DNA from: SLHU01 sp009929975
GTDB taxonomy: Bacteria > Bacillota > Clostridia > Saccharofermentanales > UBA5734
Direction: 5' to 3'
Assembly: GCA_040776905.1 (NCBI GenBank)
Contig: JAXGZQ010000001.1
Coordinates: 620,001-684,000, forward strand
Length of the DNA stretch: 64,000 nucleotides
Position 1 is the stretch's first letter; every line of letters begins with the position of its first letter. This document shows, piece by piece, positions 41,462-50,455 of the stretch. Below the pieces are notes generated by a model. That model made no database searches and was not told where the DNA came from. It saw only the letters and a list, made by a program, of their open reading frames with translations. The translations under genes and the position numbers were made by a program.

Positions 41462-43236
41462 CCAACCACCTCCCCATTACTCTGCTGAGACTGCCAGATT
41501 TCCTGGTACAGACGATTTTCTCTGAGCAGATCGTCATGTGTTCCCTGTCCGGCCAGGCGGCCGTCATCCAGAATCACGATTTCATCGGTCTGCCGAATGG
41601 AGGCGACACGCTGGGAAATAATGATCAGCCGCATCCGGGCAAAAGATCCGGACCCGGCCAGAGCCCGGCGCAAAGCGGCCTCGGTCGCATAATCCAGCGC
41701 GCTGGTGCTGTCATCCATGATCAGCAGACGGGGGCGGCTGACCAGTGCTCTGGCGACAGCCAGGCGTTGCCGCTGTCCACCGGAAAAATTGACTCCGCCA
41801 CGCTGCACCTGGCTGTGCAGGCCATCATCCAGCCGGCGGACAAACGTTTCAGCCTGGGCAACACGCAAGGCCTGCCACAGTTCATCGTCTGTCGCGTCCG
41901 CCCGGCCCAGCCGCAGGTTCTCAGCGATCGTCCCGCTGAATAAAACCGATTTCTGGGGAACGATCGCGATATTCAGATCAGAAGGTGTCAGATCAGACGC
42001 GGCAAGCGGCTGGCCGTCAAACCAGATTTGTCCGGATGTCAGCGGCCAGAGGCGGAGCAGCAGCCAGGCCAGCGTTGACTTCCCGGAGCCGGTCGGACCG
42101 ATAATCCCCAGTGACCGGCCGCGGCCGACAGTAAAATCCAGACGATCAAAAATCGGTGCCGCGGTGTCGGGGTATTGAAACTGAACCCGGTCAAAACGCA
42201 GCCAGTGATCAGGGTCAACTGGCGGCAGTTTTTCCCCTGCCGGCTGTTGATCTTCTTCAATCAGGCTCGCCTCTGGCAGCCGTGAGTTACCTTCATTCGG
42301 CAGGTCGAGAATTTCAGCGACGCGGCCGGCTGAAGCATAGGCACGGGTGTAGAGAATGACCAGATTCGCGACAACCAGAAGCGCGGTCAGAATCTGGCCG
42401 ACGTAATTGATCAGGGCAATGATCTGGCCCCGGGTCAAGGCTCCGTCTTCAATACGGATCGCGCCAACCCAGAGCAGGGCAATCGTCGCCGCGTTGAGAA
42501 TCAGGGCGGTGACCGGATTCAGCAGATTGGATATTCGGCTGACTCGGATCTGCAAGGCGGCAACCTGATCATTCTCAAGATCAAACCGCTTCTTTTCCGC
42601 GCTGCGCCTGGCGAAAGCACGGATCACACGGACACCCGTCAGATTTTCCAGGATATGCCGCATCAGGCGATCGACAACCTGCTGGATCTTGCGATATTTA
42701 GGTATGGTCCAACTCATGATCAGGTAGACGATCAGAATAAAAATAGGCAGGATCAACAGGAGAATCAGGGAGAGGCGAAGGTCAATCGTCATCGCCATGA
42801 TCAGTCCGCCGATACTAAGGAATGGTGCGCGGACAACCAACCGGATCAGCATCGCCACAGCCTGCTGCAGCAGGTTGACATCTCCGGTCAGGCGATTAAC
42901 GAGCGAGGAGGTGCCAAAATGATCCAGCTGACGCAGTGACAGATGATTGATCTTGCTGAACAGCGCATGGCGCAGATCCGTACCCACACCCTGTGAAGCC
43001 AGGGACGCAGTATACTGGCAGACCGTCGCACAGCCGAGGCCGGTCACGGCCATCAATAAAGCCAACAGGCCAAGCCGCCAGATCAGCGTCCGGTCCTGGC
43101 TTTCTATGCCGGTATCAATCATATAGGCAATCAGCAGCGGCATGGCCAGCTCAAGAACCGCTTCCGCCAGCTTGAACGCAGGACCGATCACCAGATGGCG
43201 GCGGTATGGTTTGAGAAAAGAAAATACACTACGCAA
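41458..43236 (-). CDS. ABC exporter half-transporter (degenerate-site NBD)
   Basis: 592 residues, fused membrane and ATPase domains. Walker A GPTGSGKSTL, canonical signature FSGGQRQR, but Walker B LLIMDDSTSALD has Asp instead of the catalytic Glu, the usual mark of the degenerate site in heterodimeric exporters such as TM287/288 or BmrCD. The TTG start at 43236 is chosen because AGAAGGAGG sits 6 bases upstream; the frame runs open to 43314 inside the 4Fe-4S gene without a ribosome site. It overlaps that gene by 8 bases, so coupling is likely. Confidence 0.9.
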   Translation of the reverse strand: MRSVFSFLKPYRRHLVIGPAFKLAEAVLELAMPLLIAYMIDTGIESQDRTLIWRLGLLALLMAVTGLGCATVCQYTASLASQGVGTDLRHALFSKINHLSLRQLDHFGTSSLVNRLTGDVNLLQQAVAMLIRLVVRAPFLSIGGLIMAMTIDLRLSLILLLILPIFILIVYLIMSWTIPKYRKIQQVVDRLMRHILENLTGVRVIRAFARRSAEKKRFDLENDQVAALQIRVSRISNLLNPVTALILNAATIALLWVGAIRIEDGALTRGQIIALINYVGQILTALLVVANLVILYTRAYASAGRVAEILDLPNEGNSRLPEASLIEEDQQPAGEKLPPVDPDHWLRFDRVQFQYPDTAAPIFDRLDFTVGRGRSLGIIGPTGSGKSTLAWLLLRLWPLTSGQIWFDGQPLAASDLTPSDLNIAIVPQKSVLFSGTIAENLRLGRADATDDELWQALRVAQAETFVRRLDDGLHSQVQRGGVNFSGGQRQRLAVARALVSRPRLLIMDDSTSALDYATEAALRRALAGSGSFARMRLIIISQRVASIRQTDEIVILDDGRLAGQGTHDDLLRENRLYQEIWQSQQSNGEVVG

Positions 43237-44107
43237 GCGGGCCCTCCTTCTGACGACTGGCCGGCTTGAATCCACAGTGAATCGCATCAACCGGGCAGAC
43301 GGCCTGACATTCACCGCAGCGGATACATTCCGCCGTGTTGCCGTCCTCCGGTACCTGGACCGCCATCGGGCATTGACGGGTGCAGGCCCCGCAGTGTGTG
43401 CACAGATCCCAGTCTACGGTCACACGATAAAGGCTGATACGATTGAACAGCCCGTATAAAGCGCCTAGAGGGCAGAGGTAGCGGCAGAAAGGCCGCATGA
43501 TACGCGTTGACAGATACAGCAAGACGATCAGAACCAGTGACTTCCAGCTGAACAGCCAGCCAGCAAGCGTTCTCAGACTGTCATTGACAGCGACCAATGG
43601 CCAGCCGGCCATCAGGGTGCCTGACGGACAGATATATTTGCAGAATGCGGGAGCGCCGTAATCATTGAGCATCCGGCCCAGCCAGGGCAGAAGAATAACA
43701 AAAACCGCCAGAATGACGAATTTCATCCTGGTCAGATTCCGGTGCAGGGCGAGGCGCCGTTCAGGCTTCCATTTACGAACGGGAATCTTATGAAGCCATT
43801 CCTGGATCAGTCCGAACGGGCACAGCCAGGCACAGACAAATCGTCCCATGACGGCTCCGACCATGATCAGAAAACCCAGCACATAAAAACTGATCTGCTG
43901 ATAGGGGTCCGCAATGCTGTTCTGCAGGATCCCCATCGGACACGCTCCGAGCGCACCAGGGCAGGAATAGCAGTTCAGACCGGGAACACAGATCTGCTTC
44001 AGCTTCCCCTGATAAATTTCGCCGCGGAAAAAGCCCGGAATATAGGCGTTTGTCAGCAGCATCACGGATGTCTGAACCCATTTTCTTCGTTTTTTCTGTT
44101 GTTTCAA
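43229..44107 (-). CDS. Membrane 4Fe-4S protein (NapH/YccM-like)
   Basis: 292 residues. It has an N-terminal periplasmic-side C-Y-S-C-P-x5-C-P block, membrane segments each followed by C-x3-C-P (CAWLCPFG, CKYICPSG, CRYLCPLG), and a C-terminal double ferredoxin (CTHCGACTRQCP, CIRCGECQAVCP). This is the layout of NapH-type quinol or ferredoxin electron carriers. A TTG start at 44107 (LKQQKK) immediately follows the stop of the CXXC peptide gene and replaces the longer frame that overlaps it. Together with the CXXC peptide and thioredoxin it probably moves reducing power across the membrane. Confidence 0.85.
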   Translation of the reverse strand: MKQQKKRRKWVQTSVMLLTNAYIPGFFRGEIYQGKLKQICVPGLNCYSCPGALGACPMGILQNSIADPYQQISFYVLGFLIMVGAVMGRFVCAWLCPFGLIQEWLHKIPVRKWKPERRLALHRNLTRMKFVILAVFVILLPWLGRMLNDYGAPAFCKYICPSGTLMAGWPLVAVNDSLRTLAGWLFSWKSLVLIVLLYLSTRIMRPFCRYLCPLGALYGLFNRISLYRVTVDWDLCTHCGACTRQCPMAVQVPEDGNTAECIRCGECQAVCPVDAIHCGFKPASRQKEGPLA

Positions 44108-44108
44108 C

Positions 44109-44255
44109 CTAGCCAATGCCGATACACTCCAGACAGATATTGATGGCCCGGCGCAGAACAAAACCGAACTCGTCCCGCAGGAATCCGGTGAGCATCAAAG
44201 CGACCGCGATGAACAACAAACCGGCTGTAGCGGCTGATCGCTGCCGTTCAGTCAC
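44109..44255 (-). CDS. CD1871A family CXXC-motif peptide (48 residues)
   Basis: A very small gene missed by length filters. GTG start at 44255 with GGAGGTGG 6 bases upstream. The product has one membrane segment (about 11-25: AGLLFIAVALMLTGF) and ends ICLECIGIG, the C-x-x-C tail that defines the CD1871A-type peptides of Clostridia. It lies directly before a NapH-like 4Fe-4S membrane protein gene (one base between stop and start) and close to a membrane thioredoxin, the usual company of the family. A redox role in the membrane is inferred. Confidence 0.85.
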   Translation of the reverse strand: MTERQRSAATAGLLFIAVALMLTGFLRDEFGFVLRRAINICLECIGIG

Positions 44256-44325
44256 GGATACCACCTCCCGACTTGCCACAGTCAGTCACAGACTGATCCC
44301 GAACAAAACAAAAAGCCGCAGATGA

Positions 44326-44354
44326 ATAGAAAAAACAACCGGACAGATGTCCGG
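44326..44354 (-). terminator. Terminator after the thioredoxin gene
   Basis: On the minus strand ACCGGACA-TC-TGTCCGGT (44336-44353) is followed by TGTTTTTTC. It separates the thioredoxin gene from the CXXC peptide operon. Confidence 0.8.
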
Positions 44355-44475
44355 TCATTATTCTCATTCTGCAGCTGGAACGACAGGGTATATTCATTGA
44401 GCACTCCCGCCGATGACTGTTCAGGTCACCTTATTCCTCCTGTATTCTGACACAGGCAGCAGGGAGATGCAAGCG

Positions 44476-44964
44476 TCATGGCTGAACGCGATTGGTGATC
44501 ATCTCGGTTAGAATATCTTCGCTGCCATCACCATATCCGACGGCGTAATCCGCGACATCGCCCTGGTCGAAAAGCACGAAGAGCGGGATCGACTGAACAC
44601 CGTAATCCCTGGCAATGACCTGGGCGTTATCCACATCAACCTTGACAACACGGGCTTGTCCGGCAAAGGTCTGCGGTAATGTGTCGATGAAAGGGGCGGC
44701 GGTCCTGCACGGGCCGCACCACGCGGCCCAGAAGTCGACGAAAACAGGAAGTTCTGAATCCGCCAGAAGTTGATTGAAGTCGCTGACCGGCAGTGCCCTG
44801 AGCTCACCATCCTGGAATACAAGCTCAACAACCGGGCCCTTCCCTTCCAGACTGCCATCCTCAGCCGCCTGATCTTTCTGGCCCAAAACCAGAACCAGTA
44901 CAATGACCAGAGCAATCACGGCGACACTCGCGCCGATCCAGATACGTTTTGTTCGATCGATCAT
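44476..44964 (-). CDS. Membrane-anchored thioredoxin
   Basis: 162 residues. A signal anchor (about 8-28) then a thioredoxin fold facing outside. The active site is FWAAWCGPCRTAAPF (WCGPC), and the cis-Pro is in VQSIPLFVLF. It would reduce or exchange disulfides at the cell surface. AGGAGGTCG precedes the ATG at 44964. It sits just upstream of the CXXC peptide and 4Fe-4S membrane protein, which likely feed it electrons, although a terminator lies between. Confidence 0.92.
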   Translation of the reverse strand: MIDRTKRIWIGASVAVIALVIVLVLVLGQKDQAAEDGSLEGKGPVVELVFQDGELRALPVSDFNQLLADSELPVFVDFWAAWCGPCRTAAPFIDTLPQTFAGQARVVKVDVDNAQVIARDYGVQSIPLFVLFDQGDVADYAVGYGDGSEDILTEMITNRVQP

Positions 44965-45052
44965 TTTCGACCTCCTGTCTCACTACATCAATCGTCAATT
45001 GAGCGCAGTCTATCATACCCGCGGAAAGCCGACTGTAATGCAGGTCACAGAA

Positions 45053-45078
45053 AAAAGCCGGCAGCACGCTGCCGGCCT
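45053..45078 (-). terminator. Terminator after the AMP-binding gene
   Basis: On the minus strand GCCGGCAGC-GT-GCTGCCGGC followed by TTTTTTC. A strong GC stem. Confidence 0.85.
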
Positions 45079-45102
45079 CTCTCGTGTTCACCGTCGTGCC
45101 GG

Positions 45103-46836
45103 TCAGATGTTTCGCTTGATTTTTTTTGAGGTCGTCTTGGCGAATTCTGTCGTCCGCAGCGTAAAAGACCGGATATACTTGTACGGCGCCAACTGATGAT
45201 TGATATCGCGGACTTCATCGGCAATCAATGTCCTTACCTGATCAGCGGCCGGATCAGCCACATTGATTTTTGCCTCAACCGCTTCCATGTTCGGGAAAAT
45301 TTCCGCCGCGACCACCGTCTCACCGTCTTCATCCTGGATGCCGGTCACGAGACATTCCTGGATATAATCGCTGCGGTTCAGCAGAAACTCAATTTCCTCC
45401 GGGAAAATATTCTTGCCGTTTTTCGTCACGATCACATTTTTCTTGCGTCCCGTGATGATGACAAAGCCATCGGCATCAATATAGCCGAGATCGCCCGTAT
45501 GGAAGAAACCTTCTTCGTCGATGGCCTCCCGCGTGGCCTCTTCATTCTCGAAATAGCCGAGCATGATATTGGGCCCGCGGCCGACAATTTCACCAATGCC
45601 GTTCTCATCATGATCGATAATCTTCATATCAACACCGGGCAGCGGCAATCCGGCAGCTTCATTCTTGAAATCAATATCACGGTTCAGGGCGAGAATCGGC
45701 GCGCATTCAGTCAGGCCATATCCCTGGATGCAATCGAGTCCAAGATCTTGCAGCCCTGTCATGATCTGCGGGTCGATCGCCGCGCCACCGGAGATCAGCA
45801 GCCGGAGATGGCCGCCGAACGTTTCATGAATTCTGGAAAAAAGACTGCGGCGCTTATCAATTCCCAGTTTCCGCATCAAGCGGCTCAAGGCCAACCCAAA
45901 CCGGAATTTCCTGGCCAGCGCCGGATCAGCCGTTGCCGATTTCATGATCCGCTTGTGGAAAAGCTCCAGCATCAGCGGCACAACCAGAAGAATGGTCGCT
46001 TTTGCCTCCTGCAGATTTTTCGTGATATGGCGCAGTCCTTCACAGACCGCGACCGTCGCGCCCCGATAGACCGGGCAGAGAAAACCGCAGGTGCATTCAT
46101 AGGTATGGTGAAGGGGCAGAACAGAAAGAAAGACATCATCCGCGACGATTTTGGTCATCTGGCACATACCTTCCAGATTGGAACAGATATTCTTGTGCGA
46201 CAGCATGACCGCTTTGGATTTCGCGGTGGTACCCGAGGTGAACAGGAGAACGCTGAGGATATCCGGATTGATTTCAGTGTCAATAAACGTGTTGTCACCG
46301 CCCTGCAGCGCCGCGGCTCCGGCCTCCAGCCAGTTCCAGAAACTGTCCGCGCCCGCTTCAGCATCCGGCTCATCCATACACACCAGATGATGAAGGGCCG
46401 GCAGATCCTTGCGAACAGCCGCGACGACATCACGTTTTGATGACGCGTAAACAAGAACCTGCGCGCCAGAACGCTGCAGGAGACTGGCGATCTCATTGGG
46501 AGGGAGTTCCTTGTCAAGCGGTACGATCACTCCGGCACCATTGGTGGTTGCCAGATAGGTCACATACCATTCATAGCGGGTCTCGGCCAGGATCGCGACA
46601 CGCAGTCCCTCAATCCCCAGCTGCTTCAACCGGGTTCCGAAGGCATCGATATCCTGACTGAACTGGCGATAGCTCACCGGCTGGTAAGCATCATTCTGGC
46701 CCGCGGGTTGAATCCGTGTAGCCCGCGGATCCTTGACCAGAAAAACGGGTTTTTCAGCATGGGTCTGAGCACTCTTGCGCACCATGTCACGCAGGTCCCT
46801 GATCGGTACAACATCATATAGCGCAATGTTCTTCAT
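45103..46836 (-). CDS. AMP-binding protein, long-chain acyl-CoA ligase type
   Basis: 577 residues, ANL superfamily. LLFTSGTTAKSKAVMLSH is the P-loop-like A3 motif, IQGYGLTECAPI the A5 motif, GFFHTGDLGYIDADGFVIITGRKKNVIVTKNGKNIFPEEIE holds A7-A8, and the C-terminal TTSKKIKRNI has the catalytic Lys. Long-chain fatty acyl-CoA or acyl-ACP synthetase is likeliest by length and motif; the chain specificity is unknown. CGGAGGATTAC precedes the ATG at 46836. Monocistronic by the flanking terminator. Confidence 0.9.
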   Translation of the reverse strand: MKNIALYDVVPIRDLRDMVRKSAQTHAEKPVFLVKDPRATRIQPAGQNDAYQPVSYRQFSQDIDAFGTRLKQLGIEGLRVAILAETRYEWYVTYLATTNGAGVIVPLDKELPPNEIASLLQRSGAQVLVYASSKRDVVAAVRKDLPALHHLVCMDEPDAEAGADSFWNWLEAGAAALQGGDNTFIDTEINPDILSVLLFTSGTTAKSKAVMLSHKNICSNLEGMCQMTKIVADDVFLSVLPLHHTYECTCGFLCPVYRGATVAVCEGLRHITKNLQEAKATILLVVPLMLELFHKRIMKSATADPALARKFRFGLALSRLMRKLGIDKRRSLFSRIHETFGGHLRLLISGGAAIDPQIMTGLQDLGLDCIQGYGLTECAPILALNRDIDFKNEAAGLPLPGVDMKIIDHDENGIGEIVGRGPNIMLGYFENEEATREAIDEEGFFHTGDLGYIDADGFVIITGRKKNVIVTKNGKNIFPEEIEFLLNRSDYIQECLVTGIQDEDGETVVAAEIFPNMEAVEAKINVADPAADQVRTLIADEVRDINHQLAPYKYIRSFTLRTTEFAKTTSKKIKRNI

Positions 46837-47059
46837 GTAATCCTCCGTTTTGATCCGTCATCCGGATCATGCTGCCTGAGCATGAGGCATACCCGCTGCA
46901 AATTGTTCTGCATGTGTCAATTATAACGAAATCGCCCCGCATGACCAGCCGATTTCCCGAGATGATCAGAAATCATTCAATCCCGATGGCCGGTAAGTCA
47001 ACGATAACATATAATAATGCTATCTGAAAATATAAATCGTGCCAAACAGAGGTGAGCCT

Positions 47060-48826
47060 ATGACTAATCTTCAACTGACCCCGCAAGAGCGTTATGAACT
47101 GTGGACCAGCGATCCATATTTTGATCCTGCCATGCAGGCTGAGCTGCGGGCACTGCTGGCATTCCCCAAAGAGATCGCCGAGCGTTTCAACGGCTGGCCG
47201 ACCTTCGGTACCGGTGGTATGCGCGGCCAACTTGGTGCCGGAGAGAGCAGAATCAACGCGGTAACGGTCGCGCTGGCCACACGGGGACTGGCCCGGACGA
47301 TCCGTTCGCGGCCTGCTGGCGCCCGGCCCCGCGGTGTTGTGATCGCCTTTGATACCCGACTGCAGGGTGCCTGGCTGGCAGAGATTGCTGCGGCCTGCCT
47401 GATCAGTCAGGATATTCCTGTTTTTTTCTCGGAAACATGCCGGCCGGTTCCGATCCTGTCTTTCGCGGTCCGCCATCTGCAGGCAGATGCGGGCATCATG
47501 ATCACCGCGAGCCATAATCCGGCACAGTATAACGGCTATAAGGTATACGGAGCTGATGGCGGGCAGATTACACTTGATACCGCCGGGCAGATCATGCAGG
47601 CGATGCAGTCCGTCAGTGATCCACGGACGATGGGGCGCGTCGATCCGGCCGCGGCCCGCCGTTCTCCACTCTGGCAGGTGCTGCCGGAATCCGTTGACGC
47701 TGCCTACCTTGATTATCTGAGCAAGACACAGATCCGACCGGAAAATCTGCAGTCAACTGATCTGAATGTCGTCTATACCCCGCTGCACGGAACCGGTGCG
47801 CTCTATGTTGAGAAAATTCTGCGTGCCGCCGGCATCAGCCAGATCAGAACTGTTCAGGAACAGGCCATTCCGGACCCGTTTTTCAGTACGGTATTCATGC
47901 CCAATCCCGAATCGCCTGAAGCCTTTGCCAAGGCGGTCAGCCTGGCGGAATCTGTCCAGGCGGATCTGGCGGTCGCGACCGATCCCGACAGTGACCGGGT
48001 CGGTGTCTTCGCCCGCGCCGCATCAGGTCAATATCAGGCCCTTAGCGGCAATCAGATCGGACTGCTGCTGATGGAGTATATTCTGCGTTCCCGTCATGAT
48101 CTCCGGCAGCTCCCGGACGATGCGTTCTGTGTGACAACCCGTGTTTCAACACGGCTCGCTGAACGTGTCGCTGAGACGTATCAGACGGAACTGCAGGAAA
48201 CGCTGACCGGTTTCAAATACATCGGTGAACGGATTCAATGGTTTGACGAAGAGGCCGGGCAGACCTTCTGCTTCGGTTTCGAGGAAAGTTTCGGTTATCT
48301 GGCAGGCACCTTGGTCCGGGACAAGGACGCGCTGCAGGCGCTGCTGCTGATCTGTGAACTGGCCGCCGAGGCGAAAGCGAAGGGACAGTCTTTGATTGAT
48401 CGGCTGGATTCCCTGTATCAGCGCTATGGCTACGCGGCGGAAAAAACGGTTTCCATCGAGTTCAGCGGCCTTGACGGCCTGCAGGAACAGCGATCTGTCA
48501 TGACCGCGCTGCGACAGCGGCTGACCACCGGTGAAGCTTCGTTGATCGGCGGGCAGACCGCCCGTTCCTGGCAGGATTACCAGAAGCCGAACGAACCGGA
48601 GTATCATAACGGCGCACACAATCCCCGCTACCTGCCGCCGGCTGACATGCTCTATTGGGAGATGGGCGGAGAACTCGGTCTTGACTGGATCTGCATCCGG
48701 CCGTCAGGAACTGAGCCCAAACTAAAAATTTATCTGGGCGCTTATGCCGGCGATCCTGCCCGGGCGGCTGACCATCTGGCACATTTGTTGGACGGCATGA
48801 CGGAACTGATTCAATCCTGCCGCTGA
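47060..48826 (+). CDS. Phospho-sugar mutase (phosphoglucomutase/phosphomannomutase)
   Basis: 588 residues, the alpha-D-phosphohexomutase family of the PgcA length class. ITASHNPAQYNGYK holds the phosphoserine, ATDPDSDRVGVF the metal loop, GFEESFGYLAG the sugar-binding loop and RPSGTEPKLKIYL the C-terminal phosphate site. It converts glucose-1-P and glucose-6-P (perhaps mannose-P too). ATG at 47060 with AGAGGTGA upstream; an in-frame start at 47039 has no ribosome site. Converges with galT, which produces glucose-1-P. Confidence 0.92.
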   Translation: MTNLQLTPQERYELWTSDPYFDPAMQAELRALLAFPKEIAERFNGWPTFGTGGMRGQLGAGESRINAVTVALATRGLARTIRSRPAGARPRGVVIAFDTRLQGAWLAEIAAACLISQDIPVFFSETCRPVPILSFAVRHLQADAGIMITASHNPAQYNGYKVYGADGGQITLDTAGQIMQAMQSVSDPRTMGRVDPAAARRSPLWQVLPESVDAAYLDYLSKTQIRPENLQSTDLNVVYTPLHGTGALYVEKILRAAGISQIRTVQEQAIPDPFFSTVFMPNPESPEAFAKAVSLAESVQADLAVATDPDSDRVGVFARAASGQYQALSGNQIGLLLMEYILRSRHDLRQLPDDAFCVTTRVSTRLAERVAETYQTELQETLTGFKYIGERIQWFDEEAGQTFCFGFEESFGYLAGTLVRDKDALQALLLICELAAEAKAKGQSLIDRLDSLYQRYGYAAEKTVSIEFSGLDGLQEQRSVMTALRQRLTTGEASLIGGQTARSWQDYQKPNEPEYHNGAHNPRYLPPADMLYWEMGGELGLDWICIRPSGTEPKLKIYLGAYAGDPARAADHLAHLLDGMTELIQSCR

Positions 48827-48840
48827 GCCGTACGGCTCAG
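48823..48840. other. 18-bp perfect palindrome at the convergent ends of the mutase and galT genes
   Basis: CTGAGCCGTACGGCTCAG overlaps both stop codons. As RNA it forms a strong hairpin in either direction but has no T-run, so it may stabilise 3' ends rather than terminate transcription. Confidence 0.6.
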
Positions 48841-50363
48841 GCCAGTTCGCGGCGCAGCTGGTCAATCAGGCGGCGCAGCGCCTGCCGGCCGGCTGCGTCG
48901 TGTTTGTAGACACCGGCATCTTCCAGAACCCGGCCGAATTTCGCGGCAACACCCTGACGAACGATCCGGCGGGCAGCCACCGCATCAGGCTGTTTGCCGT
49001 GGACTGCCAGTAATTCACCGGCCCAAGCCTGATGCATTTCAGCGACTTCAGACGGCTGGTCCTGCACATACAGTTCAACCTGCCCGAGTTCATCAACCAG
49101 TCGCGGCGGCAGCACGGCCAATCCCATTACTTCAATCAGCCCGATATTTTCCTTCTTGATATGATGAACATCGGCATGCGGGTGGAAAATACCCAGAGGA
49201 TGCTCATCACTCTGGCGATTATTACGCAGAACCAGATCAAGCTCATATTCGTCATCCTGGCGGCGGGCGATCGGTGTCACCGTATTATGCGGTGTCCCGC
49301 CGCTATGCGACAGAATATCAACGTCAGGATCAGACCATTGGCGCCAGATCCGGGTGATCTGATCAGCCGCCTCGATCAGTTGTGCCGGCTGACGCCCGCG
49401 CAGCCGCAGAACCGTCATCGGCCAATGAACCACACCACAATGCAGATCAGAGAAACCGTCCAGCGTAAATTTCTGTTCAATCGGTGCCCGCGCCATCGCG
49501 AATGTATAGCATCCGCCCTGATAATGGTCATGCGTGAGAATCGACCCGCCGACAATCGGCAGATCCGCGTTCGATCCAATGAAATAATGCGGAAACAGAC
49601 GCACAAACTGCAGCAGGCGCTCGAAGGTCATGCGGTTGATCAGCATGTCACGATGCTCTTGTGAGAGCACAATGCAGTGCTCCTGATAGTATACGTAGGG
49701 TGAATACTGCAGGTACCATGGTTCACGGCCAAGTTCAAGCCGGATCAGACGGTGGCTGGCTCTGGCCGGATATCCGATGCGGCCGCCGTATCCTTCGTTC
49801 TCGGCACAGAGCAGACAGGCCGGATAGCCCGTGCTGCGCTGTTGGCGGGCCGCTGCGATGTCCCGCGGATTCTTCTCAGGTTTAGACAGGTTGATGGTGA
49901 TATCCATCTCACCATAGGGTGTGACTGACTTCCAGGATATATTTCTGGCGATCTGCCGGGTCTGGATATAATTGCTGCTTTGGCTGACCCGGTAAAACCA
50001 GTCGGTCGCCTGCTGCGGATCCTTCTCCCACTGCTGCCAGAAATAGCGATTGATCTGCGACGGCTTATCCATCAGTTGGTCCATCAGCCCGGCGGTCAGT
50101 TGATCACGCAGGTCGAGCAGGTCGTCGATCAGTCCGCGGCTGACCGCGTCATCAGCCAGATTTTCCAGCAATTCGGGGATTGACGGCCCGTCCAGGTGTT
50201 TGACCGCATCGGCGATTGCCTGACGAAGCGGTGAGACGGTTGACTCGACCTGCAGTCGGTCAGCCAGCCGGTTATAGGCATAGACATCATCATCCGGCTC
50301 AATCAAACCGGCTGCGATCGACTGTGCGATCAGTAAAATAATCGATTGCTCGGAATTATTCAT
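48837..50363 (-). CDS. galT: UDP-glucose-hexose-1-phosphate uridylyltransferase (class II GalT)
   Basis: 508 residues, the length of class II GalT of Bacillota (class I is about 350). It swaps UMP between UDP-glucose and galactose-1-P. Diagnostic blocks: CLLCAENEGYGGRIGYPARASHRLI, SPYVYYQEHCIVLSQEHRDM, VGGSILTHDHYQGGCYTF (the H-D-H region) and LRNNRQSDEHPLGIFHPHADVHHIKKENIGLIEVMGLA. The ATG at 50363 has GGGAGG upstream. galK and galE are not in the window. Confidence 0.94.
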   Translation of the reverse strand: MNNSEQSIILLIAQSIAAGLIEPDDDVYAYNRLADRLQVESTVSPLRQAIADAVKHLDGPSIPELLENLADDAVSRGLIDDLLDLRDQLTAGLMDQLMDKPSQINRYFWQQWEKDPQQATDWFYRVSQSSNYIQTRQIARNISWKSVTPYGEMDITINLSKPEKNPRDIAAARQQRSTGYPACLLCAENEGYGGRIGYPARASHRLIRLELGREPWYLQYSPYVYYQEHCIVLSQEHRDMLINRMTFERLLQFVRLFPHYFIGSNADLPIVGGSILTHDHYQGGCYTFAMARAPIEQKFTLDGFSDLHCGVVHWPMTVLRLRGRQPAQLIEAADQITRIWRQWSDPDVDILSHSGGTPHNTVTPIARRQDDEYELDLVLRNNRQSDEHPLGIFHPHADVHHIKKENIGLIEVMGLAVLPPRLVDELGQVELYVQDQPSEVAEMHQAWAGELLAVHGKQPDAVAARRIVRQGVAAKFGRVLEDAGVYKHDAAGRQALRRLIDQLRRELA

Positions 50364-50455
50364 CAAATAATCCTCCCGTCAGGTTTTTCGCCCTGGTTTA
50401 CCTGAAGTTTATCACAGCCTGATACCCTGAAACCAGCCTGCAGCGGGTGGATTAT

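Noticed and set aside
45196..46440. Plus-strand open frame of 414 codons opposite the AMP-binding gene
   Set aside because: Same pattern as other shadows: fully inside a conserved gene on the other strand, no start signals.
46921..47033. Promoters in the AMP-ligase/mutase divergent region
   Set aside because: TATAAT-like boxes exist on both strands but no acceptable -35 at proper distance was found.
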